Assembly (NCBI GenBank): GCA_947846985.1 | Contig: CANTUZ010000002.1 | Coordinates: 62,773,249 to 62,837,248, forward strand | Direction of reading: 5' to 3' | Length of the DNA: 64,000 nucleotides | DNA from: Fratercula arctica | Lineage: Eukaryota; Chordata; Aves; Charadriiformes; Alcidae | Shown here: positions 36,111-48,300 of the stretch, piece after piece | Position numbering within the stretch: the first letter of the stretch is position 1 | Layout of the letters: every line of letters begins with the position of its first letter | The notes under the pieces: model-generated | What the model was told of the DNA's origin: nothing | The model's input: the letters and a program-made list of their open reading frames with translations, nothing else | Database searches by the model: none | Translations under genes and position numbers: made by a program

Positions 36111-39100
36111 ATCCAGAGCGGAAAACTATCTGCCGCTCGGGAAAATAGGTAAAGTAGAAGAGGGTGGTGACTTGGACAGCTGGAGCCTTTTATATGGACA
36201 CTGAGGGCAGCTGTGGGCTGGAAACTAACTGAGGAGCAGCTGTTCTAGTATTGTTTCACCATGGCTCTCTGAGAACCTGACTCACATGTGGTATGTACTG
36301 TCACCTGTGCTGGGAGTCCAAGGAAAGAAGGTAAGAACATAACTGCAAGCACATAGAGGCATCCTCACAGTCCAAACTAATGGTGACCACCTCCTGTAAC
36401 CTGCTTCTTGCTCAGACAGGGAGATGCCGGGTAGAAGAGAACTGCCTGCATCTGACAGACCTGGGGGAGGGAAGAGGAAATGAGGCTAAGTGCTTGATCT
36501 TAAAGAACTCTGAAATGTTCCAGCATCACAGTGGGATGTTTTGTTTTTCTTGCTATTGTTATCTGGTCTTGCCATTTGCCGGTCTGATCTACCAGCTCCA
36601 ATAGATGTGAGCAGGGATTTTTCAAAGGGCAAGCAGATCATGCCAGCTGGCTCTGGGTTTCAGGCTTTCTTCTGGACTATGCAAAAGGAGTCACAAAGAC
36701 CTGCTTGATCGGTGAAAGCAGTGCCCTCAGAGTTGCCTGGAATTCTTTGGTTTGCATAGTTTGATATAACATTTAAAAGTGTCCCAATATATTTCTGCTC
36801 TTTTTCAGAACTACAGAAAGGCTTGCAGAGCAGCCTGCTAACGTTTAAGCTCCTGGTGTAAATTCCACTACAGTACACTAGAGAGAAAGCCCACGTAACA
36901 CGGTGCCAGAAGGCACAGAAGTGAGATGACAGAGATGTATTGGATATTTCACCACTAAGAATACACCACAGTAAGAAGACAACAGTAGCAGAGTTTGCTG
37001 GAGCAAAATGAGGATATGAAGGACAGAGGAACAGGAATCTGAGGACATTCTTGGTCTTTTGGCAGATCCTAGTCAAATTTAGGTTCATGTAAAAGCTTGA
37101 TACCAGCAAATTGTATGTGTTTTGGAGGATTTTTTTTTTTCCCATTGCTTCTGTTCTAAGGTATACTGACCATACTGGCACTACTGCAAATTCTACAAAT
37201 GTGTAAGCTCCCCATATTTGCACTCCAGCATCGGCGGTATTCAGACTAATCCTACTTGGACTGGGAGGCTGTCACAGCCTCTTGCAGATGCCAGGTCATT
37301 AAACATGTGATGATGCACGTCTTAGCATGGTACAACATTTGGGCTAATTGGCCCACCCACTCTGTACTCTGCTGGAGCAGCTATATACTTCCATTGCTGG
37401 CTAGTTCACTGGCTATATCTGTTGTGCATAGAATAGCAATACCACAAAGCGTGCCTCCCCTAGGACAATAAAATGAAAACAGAAAATAAAAGAATAGCTA
37501 AATGGTATCCTCTTGCTGACCACGAATTGATAAGAACTCAGATGACTTTGACTTCTAGGAAGAGGACAGAAATCACTCTGGCTTACATTATATTGTAATC
37601 ATTTCCTCCAAGATTTTGAGTTACTTTCATCACAAGCTCCATTCTGTTGCCCAGCACAGTTTCTCCTCATCAGAAAACAGCTAAATGAAGTTCCTCTTGT
37701 CTCACTCAACGTTCTGAAACTGTCTGTACCTCCTATATGCTTTCGTTTTAACCGGAATAAGGTACATTAAACAAGCATTCTCTGAAAATGTTAATACTCT
37801 TCAAATACCTCTCATACCACTTCAAATCAAGCATTAAATGATACACTTTTACAGAGCTATACAGGGTTTAACTTGCTCCATGTGTTTTTCCAGGTACTGA
37901 AGAAGAAAAGAATCCGTGAAATAACAACACAGGAGAGTAGATCAGGTGGAAGGAATCAAAATGCATGGAGAGCTCTTCAGTCTATTCATGGGTTCAGGTT
38001 CTGCCAATGACACCTGACATTCCAGCAGCAAAATACACCATGATAATTATAGGTGTCAGTGAAGGGCAGAGCTCCAGAGAGCCGCCCACTGAAACACTAC
38101 ACACTGATTTTCCTCTTCAGCTTATAACTACTTGCCTGCTTTCTTTAAACTTTCCCAACAAGGAGCCAGTTCGTTTCCAATTTGAACTGAAATCTCTGAG
38201 ACTGATGACATGTCAGATGTTGCTAGCCATTTCTGTTTATCCTAGCCATTTTCCTCTGCTAACCTTGCAGATACAGAGAACTTCTGGATGAGAAGGTATG
38301 CAGGTGGGCAAGTGCCACTGCTGCCCAAGTCATGCCGATGGTGGCAGGCCTGAGCACACTGAGAGTCCTTGCTTGCCCCTGTATTCTTGAAAGCATGAGC
38401 AAAACTAACTGAATCACTGGGGTGATTACAAGGCAGTGGCCTCATGCTGAAAATATGGAAATTGACTTGCTGTTATTCTCTTAACTTTCCCCAAAGTTGG
38501 TTTTCATGGTCCCTGCTGCAATCACAGGCAACCTTCTAGGCTACTGTTTTCCAAGATTTGACAGAAGCCAGATGTACTTGGTAAACGTTATGATGTGGTC
38601 AGCAAGAAAATATGCAGTATGTATATTCCTTTATCACAGTCCCCTAACGCTGGGCAATGTTACATACCACCAGGGGGTATGTTTGTTTTGCCAAGATGGT
38701 CTATAAGCATATTTTGCGATTACAATATAATCTCTTTGTAAAGATAAAACATTGCACAGGATTTTGAGACTTTCTGGTGGAAGGCCATATGCATCACAGA
38801 GCTCAGCTGAGATAGGACTGGAGCAAGAACATTTGGAATGCAATTGCTTTGTGTCAAAACATGCACATAAATTTACATCTGTATTTGATGTTTTACTGAA
38901 AAAAAAGAGAATTTGTGTTTTAATTGCAATGACTTTGCCTAAATCTCCTTTGTTTCCAAAGTTACAAATTGTATACAATGTTATTTTAAAGTGACTCTAT
39001 ACGCACAGACTTATGATTGGATTTTCAAAGGAGTTTAAAGAGCTCTGTTTTCTGCTCTGTGAGAAGTCTTTGCCTTTGTGTTCTCAATTCTTAGCTCACT

Positions 39101-42100
39101 GATCAACCAAAAGGGGAAGGATAGAAATTAATTTACAGACGTGCCCTTCTTTCCTCTACAGATAGGTTAGAGCAGCAGCAGGAGATGCCTAATTGGTAGC
39201 ATGAAAAGTTAACACAGCAGCAGTGTTAACAGTCAGCACTATTCAGGGCTTCTGGCTGACCCTTCTAATGCTCACCAGCCCACAGAAAGCTCTCTTCATC
39301 TTTCATGTGGCTCCACGGCTCATGTTCTTACCAAAGCTGTCCTCAGAGACAAACTCCTCATGTGGCAGTACCTCCCTGCAGTTCCCCAAAATCAAGCCTG
39401 AGCTAATACAGCACAATTAAGTAAAAATATTCAGTACTGCCCATTCAGTAAATAAATGTTCTAAAGGAGAGGTATGTGAAAGCCAATGAACCTGGCAAAA
39501 CCCATTGTTTAAAAATGCTTCTGTTTTGGTTACACAATTTAGGCCACATAAAATAGGCACTGTAGACATTTAAGGCAGAAGTCATGACTGATTTCATGTC
39601 TGGTCAGATCTTATGGATTGCTTATGAACAACCAGAATGTGCCCCAACTCTCACTTAAAGTCTTCAAATACAAATATCAAAAATCAAGGAGTTTGGTGAA
39701 TTTTATAACTCTCTGAGAATAAGCCAAGCTTGTTTCCAGCCACCATATTCTGTGCAAGACTGTGTTACCTGGAGAAGAGATCATGCCAAATTCATATAGC
39801 TTGGTTTCATGTTTTTTCATTTTTCATTCAAAACTTCAGGCTGCCTCCAGGAATTCAGCTGATCTGATGTCTTGTGATGGGCATCAGCCAAGCCTTCACG
39901 GAGCTGCTTCCTCGCTCCCTGCCCCTAGTGGGATGGGGGAGAGAATCAGAAAGGCAAAACCAAGAAAATTCATGAGTTAAGATGAAGACAGTTTAATAGG
40001 TGAAGTAAAGGCTCAACCTTAGGGCTGTTCTGACTTGTGCCTGACTGTCCACAGCAGTCCCCCATGAGCTATCTCAGGACCTAAGTATCATCAGCGTGCA
40101 AAGGCAATCTGACCGTATCCTGTTCTTCTAGGCAGTAACCTTCCGGTGAGGAGCTGTTAACCCAGCACAGTCTGGCACTGCAGCTCTGGGTTGCTGAGGC
40201 AGTCACCATTGTGTCTGCTTGGAGCCAGAAAGCAGGCATCGTGGAACAGTTGCAGTGAGGCTCCTGTTTTGACCTCAAATCCAAAAAAAAAATCACCTTT
40301 AGCCTGTTGTTTTTCACTTCCATGAAGAAGAATCAAACCTATTTAGCTTTACCAAAACCGTGTTAAAAGGACTTTCTGGATATAAAGTTTCCAGAAGGCT
40401 TAGTGCAATATTTGGGTAACACAGACATGGGAACTGAACTCCAGAAACTGCATTAAGAAGATGACTCTACTTTCTTGTGCCTGGGTCTGTTTTAGACTAC
40501 CAAAATTGGTATCTGTTACTGTCTTTTTGAATGATACCAAACATTCCCATTCTTACTGAATCCGCTGCAGGGGATGCAGACGGTATACAGCTCTCTCTAC
40601 TGTACTAAAATAGCAATTAAATACCAACAATAAGATTTACATTTACCACCTCCTCAACATAAAGGCAGGAATTTTGGAGTCCAGATATCCTAGCTGATGT
40701 TGTTGATTATTTCCTCACTTCTCTTCTGTTACTGTTTTCTTACGCATTTTGAAGAAAGGACAACAAATGTGTGAGAGAGAAACAGCATCCTTCTTTAAAG
40801 TCATCATGTCAGTCACTTGCTACAATGTAGGCCACTAGAAATGCCTTCATCTCACTAAGTGCCACGCATACATATTTTTTTTTTATCAACTACGGAATCT
40901 GTCTGAAGGTTGTTCACAGCTTGTTGGACTTGATCAAATTTGTTGAAAGGGAGAATTCTCCTGACCTGGCAGACAGTGAATATTTGGACAGAATCTGCTT
41001 ACTTTACCTATGAAGTGAGTGCTTAGTTCTTGATAGTTTCTATATATAACTGCATACAAGGTATCTACAAACAATCCAATACACTGGTTGTGAAGCCAAA
41101 AAAATACAGTGCTCTTTATTTATTAGTCTCAACAATTTCACAGACAAAACAGAGACAGATAATCCAAACAGGAACCATGAAATGCCACAGCCATGAAAGG
41201 GAACATTTTCATTCCCAGTCACACTGCACACGCAATCAGCGCCAACAAATCCTGTAACTACCCACTGCACAGTAACAGTGTTCCCTGAAGAGGCTATTAA
41301 ACTTTACTTTTCACTGTACTTGCTCAGAGTTCCAGTACAGCCTTACTAACTTCAATGATTTTAATGCAGGTCTCAGCAAAGCAGGCATGTAATTAAGGGA
41401 ACATTTGAATTATTTTATCTTTCTTTTTATGTACAGATTATTTTTCCTACCTCATTTTTTTGGTCCACTTTACTATAGACACTTGATTGAAAATAGTGCT
41501 TTCCAGAAAGTTCAAATTTAATTCTAGAAAAGTATGAACAATTATCAGTGTAGAACAAACCAGTATTATTTCTAGTGACTATCAAAATAGGTGTAAAAAA
41601 GCCTAAAAGCTAAACTTCCACATTTTCCATGTAGAAAACCTGATATGATACCCACTTAAATAGGCAAAAAAGAATCTCTTTGATTTTAGTGTTTGTAATA
41701 GGTCAGGCCTATGAAGACATGATTGGTAAAAATGCAAAGAATACCTCAATATCACTGACACTTCTTAAAAGACTTCTTAAAAAAGGACTGAAAAGAGGTT
41801 CTGCTATCAATGCTTGATTTTAATATAGCTGAGAGTTTGAGGGGGAGGGGGTTGCCTTTTTAATAGTGAGCCCTTACTTTAGAACTTACATTTTGCATTT
41901 CATCTTTGCTTAAAATGTAATTAACACATGTAATTTTGAAAGGTTGTGGGGTTTTTTAGTAACACAAAAGAAATGGGGAGAAAGAATGGGGAAAGTAGTT
42001 TTTTTCCATGAAGAAAAAAATAGAAGAGGAAGTCCATCCACTGGTATCAAGAGCCTGGATACAAGAATAGCTATACTTGGCATTGCAGCACAAGTCGGTG

Positions 42101-44434
42101 ATCCATGCTGTGAAACCACGTATCACCTCAGCATTTTCATTTAAAAAAAAAAATGCCACAAATAATACCAGAACACCAAGCCCCGGGGAGTTCTGACAGC
42201 TGATGCAACTATATAATAATAAATTTTTTTTAAAAGAAAATCCAATTGCTGTTGTTGACATATTCATCACTGCAAACTTAGTTATGTTTCTTCTTGTTAG
42301 CAAGATTTAGGAAAGTTGTGATTATTTTTGTAAAACACACTACAAGTGACAGAAGAAGTGCATGAACTGCTTCACTCCCCATAGCGGACACATACTGTTA
42401 ATTAAGTATATCCCATTGAGACTTCTGAACACTGCTATTGACACCTAATATATTGTGTGTGAAGATAACCAGACATCAGTTTTTAAGTGACGATCCAGCA
42501 GACAGGGGTCTGTAAGTAGAAACACCCTTTTCTTTAGGTGAACCTTTCTGGTCATTCTATTTGTGAATATTCATGCTAACGGCTGTAGAAGTTTATGACA
42601 GGAGTCCGTGAAGTGACTTTTCCTGGATCTGATTCTGTTCTCCGTTTCTCTTCAAATGGCCCAGCATGCACTACTGCCTTCACCAGCTGTATGGTTACTC
42701 ATGAATGTGAACAGATGAGTGCTTATATCCCAAACTGTACATAAAGATGCACTTCAGAAGAAACAAATCACAGCCATTTTCAGCAACCTACCTGTTTCCC
42801 AGAATGAATGAAAAATGATGGGTCCCTAAGATGGAAAATTTTGCCTTCAGTCCTAATTATTTCTCTCTCTTTAGAACATGAATGTCGACATCCCTGTGTT
42901 TTTCCCTCCCTTTGTGTTTGTCTCTCCCTGGTGCTTCAGAGCATGCTTTGGAGAACCCATCTGGCATGTAGGATGGCAAAGTATTAGTGAAAGCTTAAAA
43001 TGATGTTAACCTGGAGCAATGCACCTTTCTTCTGTAAGAACTTTTTCTGACCTGACTTCAGTTTGTCACCACCAGTTACATGTGATATGGAGAAAACGAA
43101 ACTTTCCTAACCTCTCCTCTACCTCTCTAAACCGATGAAGTTCTTCCTGTGCTTCAGTTAGGAAAGGACTGACCCTATCTGCAGCCACAGGATAGCTTTG
43201 GTAATATGTTTGTGTTTATGACACTTCTTACTTTAAAGTTGGTTTAAAGTACGAGTCCTAAAGCAATTATAGTTTATGATACACATAATTGTGATGAGAA
43301 ACTCAGCAGACAGTTGAAGAAGGTGAAAAATCTAATTAATTTTTGTCAGGAATAATTAATCGTGACATACAAAGACTTGATTTTATTATTTGATATTTAC
43401 TTGCTCTGTGAACATTCATTTTTAACTTACCTCTAAAAAATATCTGTAGTATTTTCAATAGATGTCTGTATGAAATATGTATTTATAGCCAAAAAATGTT
43501 TGAACTGATGTAGCCACACAGTAAATCAAATCGAATTTAATTCCTGGGAAAAAATGAAAATTTCAATTGCAGAGTAAACCTTTCCCATATGGAAAAGCAA
43601 ATGTCTGTCATGAAATATGTCCTGTTTAAAATAGTTTATTCACTTTACAGTTTATTTCCAAAATAAAAGCATGTGTATCTGTTACAAAAAAAGGAGGTTG
43701 ATTGTTTTCACTGTTTTTACCTTCAAAGCCCTTCTCAACATGATCTAAAACATGTCCCTTATTGTAGCTTGTCATGCTTCAGCTTGCCACTACTAGCAGG
43801 GAAACACACTCATCAACATCTGTGGAATACAGGTATAAGGCAGAGTTAAATCCTCTGCTACCTGCACTTTTTCAGATTAATATTGAATTTAAAACTGTAT
43901 AAATATGTAAATATAAAAATGTTTAATCTTGTGTAGGTCCTGACTCCACAGGGCACATATGATGTTTTTTAAGTGTGTGCTTAAATACTTGGCCGAATTT
44001 GATAATACTGATGGCTGTAGTCATATTTACTTAACCTCCACTCCGTCTTCCTTGGTGTGGAAGAATTCAGAACTTGAACTGCCATAAGAACTAGGTTCTA
44101 ACATGAGCTGGTGGAGGAGAACCCCATTCTTTTATGAATACATGTCCAACTGCATAGGTTATAGGCATATATCCCACGTACCTCCAAGGTGCTTTCTGTT
44201 CAGCCCTTTCTGAAGAGATGGCTGGCTAAAAAGAGGTGATGAAATCTACAGAGTTTCAGCAAGCTGTGTTAATTCTGTGAATCTAAATATTCCCTTGTCC
44301 TTCTTTTAATATGGTTTAGCTCTGTATTTGTCTCTCACTTGTCCCCCTACCTGTTATTCTACACAATCAGACCATGCAGCAGTCCTTGATATGAGACCCA
44401 TTAACTGGTTCTGGTTTAGGTTCTTTTTAGGTTC
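36111..44434. other. Long unique non-coding stretch
   Basis: More than 8 kb without a repeat family or gene I recognise. The longest frame, 187 codons on the minus strand at 36660-37223, begins at GTG and has no motif. The stretch includes the small inverted repeat at 38662-38682. Confidence 0.45.
38662..38682 (+). promoter_or_regulatory. CTCF-core-like site inside a 7-bp inverted repeat
   Basis: CCACCAGGGGG at 38667-38677 matches the established CTCF core (CCASYAGRKGGC) up to its last bases, which are TA here instead of GC. It is flanked by ACATACC and GGTATGT, a perfect 7-bp inverted repeat with a 7-base spacer. A single motif of this length is weak evidence of occupancy. Confidence 0.3.
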
Positions 44435-44456
44435 TTTTTTTTTTTTTTTTTTTTTT
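44435..44456 (+). repeat. T22 homopolymer
   Basis: Twenty-two consecutive T are preceded by a duplicated GGTTCTTTTT word. Read on the minus strand it could be the A-tail of a retroposed transcript, but the adjoining sequence at 44457 onward is not recognisable as a retrocopy. Confidence 0.9.
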
Positions 44457-45189
44457 AATATCTTTTTTAGGATAGTTGAAACTGTCTAGAAATGGTATTC
44501 CACATCCAACACATTTTTTCCTCATTTCTAGCAACATTGTGTTTTGAAATGCATTGAGGCTTTTTTCACCACTTCCTCCCAGTAAGTAAGTCAACTTGAT
44601 GCCTATTATCTCCCTTTTTGGGGCAGAGAATGGGTGGTAGCAGTAATAGCTGTATTTCAAGTTACAAAATTAAAATAATCATTTACAGGACATTGCAAGT
44701 GGTGGAGGGAATGCAGTGAGAGATTGGGTGAAGCAAATATGTGTGTTGGGAGAATCAGCTGGGGTTAATTCATATTTATAGCCAACAAAGAAGTTGAATT
44801 GAGTGTATGAATTTCTATGAGCATTGTATGTTAAGTGTTTTTAGCCTGCTGATGAATAGGTGGGGAACATAGTCGTCAGGAGGATTATCAGGACAGGAAA
44901 GAGAACCTGGCATCCAATAACTATCAAAAGAAGAACATAGGAATAGGAAGCTATCAAACAATTGAAAAGAAAAGCAACACTATGTACACCAAGATATCAG
45001 AAGGGTGTGGTGGTTTGTTGGTTTGGGTTTTTTAAAGTAGAGAGAGCGAGAATGAATAACTGAAAAATACATTACAATCTGACAAAGGGAAGTACAAACC
45101 AGAAATAATTTTTGGTTAACTGTTGAATATAAAATTTACACTATGCAGTAATGAGATAAAAGACACATGAATATTTCTTTTGTGCATAA
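44457..45189. other. Unique AT-rich non-coding stretch
   Basis: Nothing recognised between the T-run and the CpG-dense block. Confidence 0.45.
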
Positions 45190-45360
45190 CTAGAAGGACC
45201 AAGACGAGAGCTGTGTCCCCGCAGGGATCCGTCTCCTGCTCCGTGCTCCGGGACGCTGCGCCCTCCGGCACGGCGCGCGCCGCGCCAGCCGTGGAACTGT
45301 CCATGGTGCTCGGGACAATGTCTCCGAGATCACTTTCACTTTCCCGGGCAACCAGAAATA
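45190..45360. promoter_or_regulatory. Isolated CpG-dense block (mini CpG island)
   Basis: About 19 CpGs occur in 170 bases, including CGGCGCGCGCCGCGCC near 45271-45286. The flanks on both sides are AT-rich with almost no CpG. The block contains BamHI-type GGATCC and CCCGGG words. Both strands are open for about 60 codons across it, a usual consequence of high GC, and no protein motif is visible. It could be a small promoter, for example of a non-coding RNA, a retrocopied or retroviral LTR fragment, or an assembly artefact. No TATA box is obvious in the block. Confidence 0.5.
45330..45345 (-). promoter_or_regulatory. ISRE/IRF-type site
   Basis: On the minus strand the sequence reads GGGAAAGTGAAAGTGA, which contains GAAAGTGAAAGT. 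This is a full match to the established interferon-stimulated response element and IRF pattern GAAANNGAAANN. It lies at the edge of the CpG-dense block, so promoter use is conceivable. Occupancy is not shown. Confidence 0.45.
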
Positions 45361-48300
45361 CGTGATTAATTCCTCAACTTGATTGCTTGCCTCCTTTTGA
45401 TAGAAAGCAGATTAACAGAGTTGGACATAAGTTATGGGCATTTCCTCATGGAATTTTATATGACAATTTTAATCATTTTACCCCGGGTTCTTTCTTGTGA
45501 CCAGAAAGTCATTCTTAAATAAAATACCAGCAAATGCTTTTTTTTTGCAGGAAAAAACATCCATTACTTGAAAATCTTCTCTTTTTTTTGTCCATTTAAT
45601 TTTCTGTTTTGAAGATCTTCACTTTCTGATTCAAGGACAACTATTTTGTGACAATGGCAGTCTACAGTTTCTCAAATTAAGCTTATTCCTAATAAGAAAC
45701 TTGACTAAAGCTGAAAGATAACTGAGAATTTTTGATTTTCTAAGCTTTATCTTTCATCTAATTTTTGGACATTTTTACTTAGCCGTGTTCTAGAAAACAC
45801 GTTTTACTAGAGAGTGCATGCAGCTTACACATTTAGTGCACTGATTTAGTGCATTCAAGTTTATTCTCAAGTTTTGTTTTCAATTCCATATTCAAAATAC
45901 AGCTTCTAAAAAGTTTAATTTTATTACTGTTTTTGCATACCAAAAAGAAAAATAAAGTAAAATACATAAAAGAGAAATAGGAAGTTACTTTTAAAACTGC
46001 TTAAATGTAAGTATTCCATTCTGGTTTCCACAGGCCTATGCTACCATATAGTTAGACAAAGCGACTGGTAACAAGCTATTCAAAGCTGACATATAGTAGA
46101 GTGCTCTTTACAGTTCTTCAAGCTGCATTCATTTGAGTTATATTCATCTTCCTTTCAGAAAAACTCCAGCTGAAAACAATCTGTGGCAGTTTTTTTTGAG
46201 TAATGAAGTGTATATTGTCCTTGCATCCAAAGCAGAAACTTTGAGGTGTGCAGGGGATATAAAAATAGGCATACAAATTTAAATAATGTAAACAGGATTT
46301 CAAACATCAAGATGGTGAATGAGTAAAGTCTAGATGTATTTTACTCATCTCAATGCCCCGTGAAGAATCCCATAAAAGAACAAAGTGGTGGGGACCACCT
46401 TCCATACAGACCTACCCGTTTCTAAATCAAACAAATGGTTAGAACAAGATGTTTTACAATCCACATTGGATGTACTGCAATGAAAAGGGATACCTAGGAT
46501 TCATACAGGGCCCTTGGATCTGGTTGTTGACCTTGCTAGAACCACAGCCTCAGGAAGACCAAGCGGCACCATAAATGATTGATCGATCATATCTCTTTAC
46601 ATTCACAGGATGCATTTTGGTTTTTCTTACTTAGTTACATTTGATATTACTTCTTTCATTTGATCTCTTGTACTTCAGCAACTGTCATAGCTCTTAATTT
46701 ACAGTATTTACCCTTTCATTTGTATTGTAGTCATTGATCAAGAACAGAAACCAATTCTTTTCTTTTTAACTCTTGACACTGAAAATTCCTCTAAATATGA
46801 CCCTAGCACAGAGAAAGGAGTACGGATGTCCATTTTCAGCTAAGTCACAAAGTGAAGCAGGATGCTCAAGGACCTATATAGCCAAGGAACAGTGCAAAGG
46901 ACTCTACAAAGATTATTTCCTTAGATGTTCTAGGATCTATGTGTCTTTTCAAGGAACTCTAGAGTGCTATTTTAATACCAACTTTCCAGTGTTACTGATC
47001 AAGGATTTTCTTTTCATCTGCCTTTTCACTTCTGATAGGTAGTTTCAAATGTTTAGAGGGGAAATTTTGCTTGGGATGTTGAAATGTCAGTTATACACTC
47101 CCTCAACTTTTGGTTGCAAGTGTAACTTCTTCACTGGTTTAATGTAGTATTTTGCAATGGAGAAAATTCTAAGGCACACACTTTTTTCTTCAAGAATCAG
47201 TTTTGCTCAGTGAGAGCCTGAGGTCATTACTTGGAGTTTTCCTTTCAACATGATTTTCAGCTTTTTATTTCTGTAGAATAATTGAGAAAATAACAGCTGG
47301 TTTAACTCAATTCTGAATACTGTTTGGATATTTAGTGTTTTGCATAGTTGCTGGATTTTGCATCTGGTTTTACTAACGTCTTAGTCCTAATGTAATTAGG
47401 AGACTTTCCTAGTCTTCCCATAGTACTATTTAACTCTGTAGTCCAAAATTTTCAGAACTGCTCATACATAGACAATGTAATTTTCTGTAAAGTGAAGATG
47501 AAGGCATCTACAAATGAACAGTGGGGTGTTCCATTAGAAAGAACTTGAGGAATGCAGTATAAAATGAAAAACAGATTTTTACCTTAAAATTATGATTGCA
47601 GAGCCATGCTAAGTGATCTACATGCTAAGTGATCCACAGCTGCACTTCAGACTATTTTAAATTTTATTTCGTTGAGGATACCTTTATTGTGTCACCAGTT
47701 AAAAGTTTGATCAGGAGAGCATAGTAATACAAAAGACATTTGAGAGCTTGGAGTGGCTTGCTACCTGACAAAGTTTTGGAAACTCTGCTTAAAAGGGTTT
47801 TCCTGAAGAAAATATCTGTTCCTAATTTAAATTACGTATATTCTTCCTTATAGTGTTATTTAATGTTCTCCGCTTCTTTTTTTACCCATTAGAACATAAA
47901 CAACCTTAAACATCAAATATTAGGTTTATGATATAATAAAAAGTCAGTAGTCATTAAATTAAACATTTTTTATTTCCATATTATTTTTCCCATCTCAAGC
48001 ATTCTCTCCACTAGCTTCAGTAATAATAGGAGAATGTATTTTGCATAAATTATCAGTAATGCATATTATGTGTCTTTATTTTTAGACATTCAAAGGTTAA
48101 ACTACTTTTACTCCATTTTGTAGATTTTAATTTTAATAGTTTCATTGTGGCTGTTCTTGCACCATTCTATGGTTTTTGATTGTGCTGCAGACCTATCATG
48201 ATGAATTTACATGCCTCTCTCAGATGTGCATCTCCACTTACACCCCTCAGGTGTGTGTCTTTATGCACAGAAGTGAATGCAAACTGCGTATATGTGGAGT

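Noticed and set aside
36660..37223. 187-codon minus-strand open frame
   Set aside because: It begins at GTG rather than ATG; no motif, splice context or recognisable family. Treated as a chance frame.
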